From Promineifilum sp. (lineage in GTDB: Bacteria > Chloroflexota > Anaerolineae > Promineifilales > Promineifilaceae): a stretch of DNA of 64,000 bases. Under the pieces are notes generated by a model. That model did not search any database, was not told where the DNA came from, and was given only the letters and a program-made list of their open reading frames with translations. The DNA lies in assembly GCA_018058545.1 (NCBI GenBank), contig JAGOZU010000001.1, forward strand, positions 58,843-122,842, in the 5' to 3' direction. Below are positions 19,522 to 27,047 of the stretch, piece after piece. Each line of letters starts with the position of its first letter. Position 1 is the stretch's first letter. The position numbers and the translations under genes were made by a program.

Positions 19522-20211
19522 TTGAACAAAGAATTGACCATCGGTTCGACCGAGCACGCAACTGAAATCATGGCCAGATTGCGTGTCGTCCACCCCGACG
19601 CCCACTGCGCGCTCGACTATCAGACGCCGTACCAATTGCTGGTGGCCACCATCCTCTCTGCCCAGTGCACCGACGAGCGCGTCAACCTGACGACGCCGGC
19701 GCTATTCGATCGCTACCCGACGGCCGCGACTCTGGCCGGGGCCGATCCGGTGGAGGTCGAGGAGCTGGTGCGGCCGACCGGCTTCTATCGCCAGAAGGCC
19801 CGCTACATCCGCGAGGCGGCGGCGCGAATCATGACCGAGTTCGGCGGCGAAGTGCCGTCGGACATGGACGAGTTACTATCGCTGTCCGGCGTGGCCCGCA
19901 AGACAGCCAACGTTGTTCGCGCCGAGATATTCGGCCTGGCCGACGGCGTGGCGGTCGATACCCACGTCAAGCGACTGGCGGCGCGGCTGGGGTTGTCGGC
20001 CAAGACCGACCCGGTTAAGGTCGAGCGCGACCTGATGGCGATCGTCCCGCGCGAGAACTGGATCGAGGTTACCCACCTGCTCATCTGGCACGGCCGTCGC
20101 ATCTGCACCGCGCGCAAGCCTGACTGCCTCAACTGCACGCTCAACGACATCTGCCCGTCGGCGTTCAAGGGAGCCGACTATCGACCATCAATAGCCGCCA
20201 AGGCCCAATAG
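19522..20211 (+). CDS. nth: Endonuclease III (DNA glycosylase/AP lyase)
   Basis: 229 residues. Helix-hairpin-helix LSGVARKTANVV with catalytic Lys127 and Asp146 (VAVDTHVKR). The 4Fe-4S cluster ligands have canonical spacing, Cys195-x6-Cys202-x2-Cys205-x5-Cys211. It removes oxidised pyrimidines in base excision repair. The start is TTG with AAGGAG upstream. The cupin gene follows 10 bp later, so the two are probably co-transcribed. Confidence 0.95.
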   Translation: MNKELTIGSTEHATEIMARLRVVHPDAHCALDYQTPYQLLVATILSAQCTDERVNLTTPALFDRYPTAATLAGADPVEVEELVRPTGFYRQKARYIREAAARIMTEFGGEVPSDMDELLSLSGVARKTANVVRAEIFGLADGVAVDTHVKRLAARLGLSAKTDPVKVERDLMAIVPRENWIEVTHLLIWHGRRICTARKPDCLNCTLNDICPSAFKGADYRPSIAAKAQ

Positions 20212-20221
20212 GAGAAAGAAA

Positions 20222-20581
20222 ATGCGTACCATGAATTTGCTGCAGAACCTGGAGTTTCATGACAATCACCCCTACGCCCAACCGCTTCACGTGGATGAGG
20301 ACGGCCGGGTTATCCGCTTCATGCTGAAACCGGGACAGGTCATCGCCGAGCATGACGCGCCCAGCTCGCCGTTCTACGCGGTCGTGCTCAAGGGGCATGG
20401 CATGTTCGCGGGCGAAGACGGCGTCGAGCATGCCTTCGGGCCGAACGACATCCTGGTCTTTGACAAAGGCGAACAACATGCCGTTCGGGCGCTGGACGAG
20501 GAACTGATCTTCGTGGGCTTCCTGCACGGCGTCGAAGGCACGCGGCCGGGCAAGGTCGGCGGCCTGCTGGCCGAACGGTAG
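20222..20581 (+). CDS. Single-domain cupin protein
   Basis: 119 residues, one beta-barrel. Metal-ligand positions are suggested by AEHDAPSSPFYAVVLKG (His, Glu-like region) and KGEQHAVRAL (His). AGGAG precedes the ATG. Cupins of this size have many roles (small enzymes, sensors); none can be assigned here. It follows nth closely and converges on the RumA-like gene. Confidence 0.82.
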   Translation: MRTMNLLQNLEFHDNHPYAQPLHVDEDGRVIRFMLKPGQVIAEHDAPSSPFYAVVLKGHGMFAGEDGVEHAFGPNDILVFDKGEQHAVRALDEELIFVGFLHGVEGTRPGKVGGLLAER

Positions 20582-20591
20582 AGCCTCGCTT

Positions 20592-21827
20592 CTACTTGCG
20601 CCAGAGAGAGATGACCTCGGTCTGGAATGACCGCGGCCATAGATCCACCGGCTGGAAGGCCAACGGCCGGTAGCCAATCTTCGTTAATCGTTTGGCATCC
20701 CTGGCCAACGTCCCAACCTCGCCGGCGACGATGACTCGCCGGCGAGGGCGCAACCGCTCCAGCAGGGCAAATGCCGCCGGCGACAGCCCCCGCTCGGGGC
20801 GATAGACGCCCGGTCGTAATATAACTACATCCACCTCGGCCGCCTGCGCGGGGAACACTTCCTCCTCCGTCCCCTGGTAGATGGCCACTTTGTCGAAGGC
20901 GTCCAGATTCTCGGCCGCGTCGGCGACGGCGTCGGGGTTCGGCTCGACGGCAATGATCGTTCCGGCGCGTTCGGCCAGCGCCGCGGTCAGCCAACCGGCG
21001 CCGCCGGGACTTTCCAGCACGACCTCGCCCTCGGCGACCCCTGCCAGATCGACGATGGCCCGCGCCATCAATTCGGCCGCGGCCGGGTTGGCCGGATAGG
21101 GCACGCCGGGCGAGAAGCGAAACAGCCGCCCCGCGATGGTCCGCACCAGCCAGGGATCGCCGATGAGCGTCGCCGCCGTGTGGTCAGGCAGGACGATGGA
21201 CACCGAGACGGGAAAATCGACGGCCAGCTCCGGCGGCTCCACATCCTCAATCTCCAGCGCGGCCAACAGGTCGTCCTCATCGCCCAGTCGCAGCGTCAAC
21301 CGTCGCAGTCCGGGCAAGTCCACATCCAGATCGGGCAAGGCCGCCTCCAGCGACGGTTGCAGGATGGGGCATTCCACCACGCGAAAGACGCGCTCCTCCG
21401 TCGGTGACCAGTAGCCCAGGCCGCCCTCCTCGGCCGGAAAGAGGGCTATCGCGGCGCGATAGTCGTAGGGCGCGGGGGCGGGCAAAATGGGTCGCAGCGG
21501 CGGATTTTTCAGACCGCCGACGCGGGTCAACTGATCCAGGGCGGCCGCCTCCTTGGCCCGCAGTTCGGCGCCATAGGTCATGTGCTGGAAGTGGCAGTTG
21601 CCGCAGACGCCGAAGTGGGGGCAGCGCGGCAGGACCCGGTCGGGCGACGGCTCGATAACTTCCAGCAACTCGGCCCGGGCATAGCCGCGTTTGTCGTCGG
21701 GCACGCGGACGCGCACCGTCTCGCCGGGGATGGCGAAGGGGACGAAGATAGCGCGGCCGCCCTTGTCGCGGCCGAGGGCCATGCCCCCATGGGCCATCCC
21801 CGAAAGGGTCAGCGTCAACTCGGGCAT
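20592..21827 (-). CDS. RumA/TrmA-family RNA uracil methyltransferase homolog lacking the catalytic cysteine
   Basis: 411 residues. An N-terminal TRAM-like domain is followed by iron-sulfur ligands Cys69-x5-Cys75-x2-Cys78 and Cys153, as in RlmD (RumA). The SAM-binding half is present but degenerate. The region that normally reads SCNPATLARD reads AGEVGTLARD, so the nucleophilic Cys is absent, and the usual DPPR-G motif appears as LRPG. The fold and Fe-S site are kept while 5-methyluridine chemistry is unlikely. It may be an RNA-binding paralog. RNase Z lies 7 bp beyond its start, on the same strand. Confidence 0.82.
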   Translation of the reverse strand: MPELTLTLSGMAHGGMALGRDKGGRAIFVPFAIPGETVRVRVPDDKRGYARAELLEVIEPSPDRVLPRCPHFGVCGNCHFQHMTYGAELRAKEAAALDQLTRVGGLKNPPLRPILPAPAPYDYRAAIALFPAEEGGLGYWSPTEERVFRVVECPILQPSLEAALPDLDVDLPGLRRLTLRLGDEDDLLAALEIEDVEPPELAVDFPVSVSIVLPDHTAATLIGDPWLVRTIAGRLFRFSPGVPYPANPAAAELMARAIVDLAGVAEGEVVLESPGGAGWLTAALAERAGTIIAVEPNPDAVADAAENLDAFDKVAIYQGTEEEVFPAQAAEVDVVILRPGVYRPERGLSPAAFALLERLRPRRRVIVAGEVGTLARDAKRLTKIGYRPLAFQPVDLWPRSFQTEVISLWRK

Positions 21828-21834
21828 GGGGCGA

Positions 21835-22782
21835 TCACTCTTCCTTCTTCACCCGCGCCACTCCCTCTCGCGTGATCTGAAAGTGGTCAAAGTCGCGGGC
21901 CACGAAGGTATTGGGGAAGATCGCCCGGGCCTCGGTGCGGATCTCTCGCTCGGAGTAGCGGCGGCTAAGATGGGTGAGGATGAGGTTTTTCACCCCGGCA
22001 TCGCGAGCCAGCGTCGCCGCCCGCGCGGCGGTCATATGGCCGAAGTCGGCGGCCATCTCCGCCTCGTCTTCGGTGTAGGTCGACTCAATCACCAGCGCGT
22101 CGGCCCCGCGCACGGCGTCGTGCAGATTGTCCGTCCGCCCGGCGTCGCCCACGTGGACGTACTTCGTCCCCGATTGCTCCGGGCCGAGAACCTCGTCGGG
22201 ATGCACCACACGGCCGTCGGCCAGCGTCACCGGTTCGCCTCGCACCAGGATCGAGCGCTCCGGCCCAAAGGGCACGCCCAACTCGTCGGCGCGCTCGGCC
22301 AGAAACGGCCGGTGGGGCTTTTCCTGGAACAGGTAGCCCAGATTATCCGGCCCGCGATGGCTGACCTCAAAGGCGGTCAGGCTGAACTTGTCGTCGGCGC
22401 AGATGACGCTTCCCGGCCGGATGGGATGGAGGCCGATATCGATGGGCGGTCGGTGCCCGGCAAAAACGACCTTGAACAGCAGATCATGGACACGGGCCAG
22501 CGTCGCCCGCCCCCCGTAGATATCGATGCGATCCAGATTCTCCCAGCGGGCCAGGGTCGAGGTCAGGCCGCCCAGGCCCAGGATATGGTCGAGATGGCCG
22601 TGGGTCAACAACACCTTGTCCAGCCGCTTGAAACCCAAACCGCTGCGCAGAATCTGGCGTTGCGTGCCTTCGCCGCAATCCAGGAGAAAACGATAGTGGC
22701 GATGAAGGATAATATGGCTGGATAGGCCCCGTGTCGCCGTCGGCGCGGACGACGAGGTGCCCAGAAAAATCAGTTCAAACAT
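21835..22782 (-). CDS. rnz: Ribonuclease Z
   Basis: 315 residues, typical short-form length. The metallo-beta-lactamase motif HGHLDH (residues 61-66) sits in LLTHGHLDHILGL, with a later Asp/His set in VIESTYTEDEAEMA and LILTHLSRRYSE. It is the zinc endonuclease that trims tRNA 3' trailers. It lies directly upstream of the RumA-like gene, a plausible RNA-processing pair. Confidence 0.93.
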   Translation of the reverse strand: MFELIFLGTSSSAPTATRGLSSHIILHRHYRFLLDCGEGTQRQILRSGLGFKRLDKVLLTHGHLDHILGLGGLTSTLARWENLDRIDIYGGRATLARVHDLLFKVVFAGHRPPIDIGLHPIRPGSVICADDKFSLTAFEVSHRGPDNLGYLFQEKPHRPFLAERADELGVPFGPERSILVRGEPVTLADGRVVHPDEVLGPEQSGTKYVHVGDAGRTDNLHDAVRGADALVIESTYTEDEAEMAADFGHMTAARAATLARDAGVKNLILTHLSRRYSEREIRTEARAIFPNTFVARDFDHFQITREGVARVKKEE

Positions 22783-22910
22783 TGTAAATCATTGGAGCAA
22801 GGCGGGTGAAGGTATCGGCCGTTTGTCACTCGACCGTTGCCCTATTTTCCACGAAAGCCGGGTTTCCGCAACAACCGGCCCGCATGACACCTCTCGGCCG
22901 CCTGTCGGAT

Positions 22911-22945
22911 AAATAAAAAAAGGCCCGCCTTGCGGCGGGACCTTT
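22911..22945 (-). terminator. Rho-independent terminator of the sugar transferase gene
   Basis: Read leftward: an 11-bp stem with one bulged T, a GCAA tetraloop, then a T7 tract. It lies 30 bp past the stop at 22975. The 22783-22910 remainder shows no gene. Confidence 0.85.
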
Positions 22946-22974
22946 GTAAACCTAAGGAGATGTTGGCCGTTCGC

Positions 22975-23616
22975 CTATTCGGCGAAGGCGACCATGACCG
23001 AGCGGAAGAGAATCTGCACATCCAGCAGGAACGACCGGTCACGAATATAGCGGGTCTCCAGCTCGACACGCTCGCCGGCACGCGAGCTATGGCCGCTCAC
23101 CTGCCACAGGCCGGTCATGCCGGGCAGAACATCAGTGTAGCCCTGGATGCGATGGCCGAACTTGAACATCTCGGTGCGGGTCATCATGCGCGGGCCGACC
23201 AGCGACATGGTGCGATTCAACACATTAAACAGCCGCGGCAACTCATCGAGGCCGTAGCGACGCAGGAAACGGCCGACGCGGGTCAGGCGCGGGTCGGCGT
23301 CGACCTTGCCGTCCAGCACTTTCACCCACTGACCCCGATCGGCCATCAACCGGGCGTTGCCGTTGACATACATCGTGCGGAACTTGAAGGCGTTGAACTC
23401 GCGGCCGTGGCGACCTACGACGCGAACGCGATAGAGCGCCGGGCCGGGAGACTCGGCCTTGATGAGTACGGCGATGAGGATCAGCAACGGGGCGATGAGC
23501 ACCAGGGCCATTACGGTCAGGGTGTAGTCCAGAGCCAGCTTCAGCCCGCGGTCCAGTCGCCGCATGTTGACGGTGGCTATTGTGTTGGCTGTGTTGTTGG
23601 TTTGAACCCGAATCAT
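22975..23616 (-). CDS. Bacterial sugar transferase (undecaprenyl-phosphate sugar phosphotransferase)
   Basis: 213 residues, one N-terminal membrane helix (ALVLIAPLLILIAVLIK) then the Bac_transf core: YRVRVVGRHGREFNAFKFRTM, LRRYGLDELPRLFNVL and MSLVGPRM, ending in LPGMTGLWQVSGHS. These enzymes start exopolysaccharide or O-antigen synthesis by moving sugar-1-phosphate onto undecaprenyl phosphate. GAGGATAGGG lies before the ATG. No polysaccharide cluster surrounds it. The 23617-23792 gap holds no gene. Confidence 0.92.
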   Translation of the reverse strand: MIRVQTNNTANTIATVNMRRLDRGLKLALDYTLTVMALVLIAPLLILIAVLIKAESPGPALYRVRVVGRHGREFNAFKFRTMYVNGNARLMADRGQWVKVLDGKVDADPRLTRVGRFLRRYGLDELPRLFNVLNRTMSLVGPRMMTRTEMFKFGHRIQGYTDVLPGMTGLWQVSGHSSRAGERVELETRYIRDRSFLLDVQILFRSVMVAFAE

Positions 23617-23792
23617 TTCCCTATCCTCGGTAATCGCCCGACGGCGAGACAGCCTGTTAGGCTAAGGATAGTTTAGGCGGGTTTGCTTACGAAAATTCTT
23701 ACGGAAACTTACGCTTTTTTCACGCCAGGGAGAGATGCTGAGTTTTCCGGCCGCTTATGCTGAAAATGATAGCCTTTAGGCAGGAAACCGAC

Positions 23793-24290
23793 TTACGCGG
23801 CCGTGGCGATGGCCGTGAACAGCAAGACCATCATCGCCATCGCCAGGTTAACGCGCAGGTAACGAATCTCGCGCCCGGCCAGCTTGTCATTTTCGGCCGC
23901 GGCCGTTTCCGGATGCGTCTCGGCCAGCAAGGCCAGGCGCGCCATCGCCGGGTAGAGAATAAATTGCATGTAGGCGGTCATGGCCACCATGCCGGCATAG
24001 GCGATGTGCTTCAGCAGCATGGCCCAGGCCCACAGGCTATCGACGGCCAGAAAGCCGTGATAGTTCTCATCGTTGGTCATCTGGATGAAGCCGGTGATCA
24101 ACAGGATCACCAGCGCCGCGTTGACCCACGGCAGGAATCGTTTTTGCAGCTGAAACCACTGATTTGCATCCAGCGTGCCCTGCCGCAAGGCGGGCCAGGC
24201 GATGAACGCCATCAATGCGGCGCCGCCCAGCCAGACGACCGTCGCCAGCAGATGTAGCCAATATGAAGCAGCCAAAACCCAAAAATTCAT
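23793..24290 (-). CDS. CopD-like integral membrane protein
   Basis: 165 residues with four membrane helices. It begins MNFWVLAASYWLHLLATVVW, and the His in the first helix, the Trp-rich GGAALMAFIAWP and the late HIAYAGMVAMTAY fit CopD/DUF4149-type proteins. Start at 24290 with GGGAGGAG; its ATG shares one base with the TGA of the GH39-like gene upstream, so translation is coupled. Copper involvement is only a family association. Confidence 0.72.
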   Translation of the reverse strand: MNFWVLAASYWLHLLATVVWLGGAALMAFIAWPALRQGTLDANQWFQLQKRFLPWVNAALVILLITGFIQMTNDENYHGFLAVDSLWAWAMLLKHIAYAGMVAMTAYMQFILYPAMARLALLAETHPETAAAENDKLAGREIRYLRVNLAMAMMVLLFTAIATAA

Positions 24291-25444
24291 CACTCCTCCC
24301 GGCTTGTCTTCTCCATTTCCTTCAGCGCGAAGTAAGCCTCGCGCGGGGTCCCGTCGGGCAAGACGATCGACCACCACCATTGCTCCGCCGTCGAATCCCA
24401 ATCCCAATCGGCGATATAGATGGTCACCATGAGGCCCATCCAGGGATACCAGTGTTCGGCCGCATACTGATAGGCCCGCACCAGATAGTCGGCCTGCGTC
24501 GCCTCATCGACCGCATACCAGGCGTAATCGGGATTCACCTGATCCATCGTCCAACCCATCTCCAGGATGGCGACCTGCTTGTGGCCATCGCCGTTGGCCA
24601 CCATCAGGGCGCGCATATCCTCAACATGGCGAAAGGCGAACCAGCGGCCGCCGCCGTACTCCTCCGCCTCGGCATCGCCCGGGGACAGCTCCGGAGGAGC
24701 CTTGTAGCCGGGGGCGTTCACCCCCAGCACATCGAAATAGGCGGCCGCCCCGGCATCATACATCCCTTGCAAAAACTTGTCGTCAGGCATGGCGTGGGGG
24801 CTGTCGGTGCCCGTGGGGGCCAGACCGGCGGAGATCACGATGGCCTCGGGATCGGCCGCCTTGATGGCCGTGTAGCAGGCCTTGAGCAGCTCGGTATAGG
24901 CTGCCGGGTCCGGCGGCCGCATGCCCCACTCGCGATCGAGATTTGGCTCGTTCCAGACCTGATAGGCGCCGATCCGGCCCCGATAGCGCCCGGCCACCGC
25001 GCCGCAAAAGTCGCCGAAATCAGCCGGATCGCCCGGCGGCCCGTTCTCCTGCCACTGATTATCGAGCGGCTCCGACCAGAACGGTTGCCGGTCAAGGCGC
25101 ACGATCAGCTTCAACCCCGCCTTCTCCGCCTCGCTCACGATGTAATCCGGCCGGTACCAGTCGAACTTCCCCTTCTCAATCCCCTCGATGTCGCGCCAGG
25201 GGAACTTCTGCTTGACCCAAGTGAATCCCATGTCCTTGACGAGGCCGAGGTCGCGCAAGGCGATGTCGGTCTTCCACCACAGGAAGGCATGGATGCCATA
25301 GGCTGGCGACGGGAAGGACATCACCACCGGCTCGTCGCCCATCAGCAAGGGCGTCGCCGGCGGCAGGGAGGCGTCCCCGGCCGATGAACAGCCGAGCAGG
25401 AAGAGGAGGGACAGGAACAGAACAAGCCGCGGGAGATGACGCAT
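24290..25444 (-). CDS. Lipoprotein with GH39-like (beta/alpha)8 domain
   Basis: 384 residues from the ATG at 25444, which gives a clean lipoprotein signal with lipobox LLGC. Clan GH-A signatures: YQVWNEPNLDREWG (acid/base Glu) and AILEMGWTMD (nucleophile Glu). It is the shortest of four paralogs in the window. The stop overlaps the CopD-like start. Confidence 0.8.
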   Translation of the reverse strand: MRHLPRLVLFLSLLFLLGCSSAGDASLPPATPLLMGDEPVVMSFPSPAYGIHAFLWWKTDIALRDLGLVKDMGFTWVKQKFPWRDIEGIEKGKFDWYRPDYIVSEAEKAGLKLIVRLDRQPFWSEPLDNQWQENGPPGDPADFGDFCGAVAGRYRGRIGAYQVWNEPNLDREWGMRPPDPAAYTELLKACYTAIKAADPEAIVISAGLAPTGTDSPHAMPDDKFLQGMYDAGAAAYFDVLGVNAPGYKAPPELSPGDAEAEEYGGGRWFAFRHVEDMRALMVANGDGHKQVAILEMGWTMDQVNPDYAWYAVDEATQADYLVRAYQYAAEHWYPWMGLMVTIYIADWDWDSTAEQWWWSIVLPDGTPREAYFALKEMEKTSREE

Positions 25445-25461
25445 TGAGGAAGATATGTGAC

Positions 25462-25499
25462 CGGTGATCGGCGGCCGAAATACAAGCCACCGATCACCG
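25462..25499. repeat. Inverted repeat between two GH39-like genes
   Basis: CGGTGATCGG (25462-25471) and CCGATCACCG (25490-25499) form a perfect 10-bp stem with an 18-nt loop in the 70-bp intergenic gap. There is no T-tract. It may affect mRNA processing. Confidence 0.6.
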
Positions 25500-25514
25500 A
25501 TCGTCAATTACCGG

Positions 25515-26846
25515 TTAGGGGGTCTTGGGCATATTCGCCACCGCGTCAAAAGCCGGTCGCGGAATGCCCTGGGTGTCGATGATGCTGTAAGGCACGGGAT
25601 CGTCCGTGGGACCGTTGCCCTTGTTGCCGAAGTCAAAGTTGAACAGGAACGCCAGCCAGACGGCATTGGAATCATGCATCTGCGTGAATGCCTGCACGAT
25701 ATAGGTGGCCTGGTCCTGCAGCGTGTTGTCCTGGGCGAACTCGAAGCCGGGCGGATATTCAGCGTAGCCTTCGCTGCTGGCCCAGCCGAACTCAGTGATG
25801 CACAGCTTCTTGTTGGGATCGACGGCCTGGACCTTCTGGGCGTAGGTATTGATCGTCGTGTAGAAGCTCCAGGAGTGATGCGGGTTATCGAACGGGCCGC
25901 GGAAGATGGCTGTGGCCGCCTTGGGTGACGTGCCCGTGGCGTCATAGGCGATGTCCGGCCCGATGTTGTAGCCGTTGTGATGCGCGCCCACGCAGTCGGC
26001 ATAGTTCAGCATGCCGGCCGCCAGCGCGCGATCCATGTATTCGAAGTCATCGGCCCAGCGCACCCAGTCGCCCGTGCCCGTGGGCGACAGCGCGCCGCTG
26101 ATCACGATGATATTGGGGTCCTTGGCCTTGATAGTCTCGTAGGCCACCTGCAGGAAGCGCACATAATCTTCAGGGCTGATGCCGTTGGCGCTGGTCCACT
26201 CGCGGTCGAGGTTCATTTCGTTCCAGACCTCGATGGCGTCGATCTTGCCCGGATGGCGGTCGATCATCTCGCCCAGGAAGCGCGCGTACTCGTTGTAGTC
26301 GTCGGGCGGGCCGTTCTCGCCGCCGGCCGCGCGGGTCCACTCCGGCGCGCCCACGACGCTGAGCGCCAGGCGCAGGCCCTTGTTGTGCGCCTCCTCTATC
26401 ACCGCATCATAGAAAAACCATTGATCCTCTCCGGCCGGATCAGGCTCCACAAGCCACCATTGGATCTGGGCTTTCACCCAGTTCATGCCCAGCTGGTCAT
26501 GGACGGCGACCATGGTGTCGGTCGGATTGCCCACTGTGGCGTTGCCGTGGATCTGGATGCCATAGCCAAACTGATCGGCCGGAAAAGGGCCGCTGACTTC
26601 CGGCTCGGCCGTCGGCTCAACTTCCTGGGGCGCTTCGACCAGGGGAGCCAGGGTCGGCGTGGGCAATATTTCGTTCTCCACGATAGGCGGCGGCAGGGGC
26701 TGACCGGTCGCCTCGGGTAACTCCGCCGGGGGAGCGGTCGGCTCCAAAGCGGCCGGCTCCGTGGCCGTCTCCTGGCCGCCACAGGCCGCCAGGACGGTCA
26801 AAAGAACAGCGATGAGCAACAGGTTTAGCTTGTGTCGCATTTGCAT
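25515..26846 (-). CDS. Lipoprotein with GH39-like (beta/alpha)8 domain
   Basis: 443 residues from 26846 (GAGGAGAGG upstream; the ATG at 26840 is an alternative). Lipobox LAAC, then an Ala/Glu/Pro-rich linker of about 80 residues. Domain signatures are IEVWNEMNLDREW (acid/base Glu) and CITEFGWASSEG (nucleophile Glu). The WNEMN form is shared with the 1036-residue neighbour, so these two are the closer pair. Probably extracellular carbohydrate-active; substrate unknown. Confidence 0.8.
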   Translation of the reverse strand: MQMRHKLNLLLIAVLLTVLAACGGQETATEPAALEPTAPPAELPEATGQPLPPPIVENEILPTPTLAPLVEAPQEVEPTAEPEVSGPFPADQFGYGIQIHGNATVGNPTDTMVAVHDQLGMNWVKAQIQWWLVEPDPAGEDQWFFYDAVIEEAHNKGLRLALSVVGAPEWTRAAGGENGPPDDYNEYARFLGEMIDRHPGKIDAIEVWNEMNLDREWTSANGISPEDYVRFLQVAYETIKAKDPNIIVISGALSPTGTGDWVRWADDFEYMDRALAAGMLNYADCVGAHHNGYNIGPDIAYDATGTSPKAATAIFRGPFDNPHHSWSFYTTINTYAQKVQAVDPNKKLCITEFGWASSEGYAEYPPGFEFAQDNTLQDQATYIVQAFTQMHDSNAVWLAFLFNFDFGNKGNGPTDDPVPYSIIDTQGIPRPAFDAVANMPKTP

Positions 26847-26893
26847 TGTTTTCCTCTCCTCAAAGATGACAAGCCCGCAGATTAACACGCAAG

Positions 26894-26924
26894 AGGCAGG
26901 CGCGGCAGTCTGCCACACCTGCCT
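26894..26924 (-). terminator. Hairpin between GH39-like genes, possible weak terminator
   Basis: AGGCAGG (26894-26900) pairs with CCTGCCT (26918-26924); the loop contains a second short hairpin. The 3' side leftward is only mildly T-rich, so termination is uncertain. Confidence 0.4.
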
Positions 26925-26984
26925 CCGTTGTGCGCAAGTTCCTTCACCGGCGAACCGTCGCGCGGATCACCCGACCCACGCGCC

Positions 26985-27047
26985 AGTTCCTATCGGCCCC
27001 GATTCCTATCGGCCCCGATTCCTATCGGCCCCGATTCCTATCGGCCC
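26985..27047. repeat. Four tandem 16-bp repeats across a stop codon
   Basis: Units of GATTCCTATCGGCCCC lie at 26985, 27001, 27017 and 27033; the first differs at its first two bases and the last lacks one base. The TAG stop of the large GH gene (27038-27040) is inside the last unit. Confidence 0.9.

Noticed and set aside
26985..27047. CRISPR array
   Set aside because: The 16-bp units are directly contiguous with no spacers and there are no cas genes in the window.
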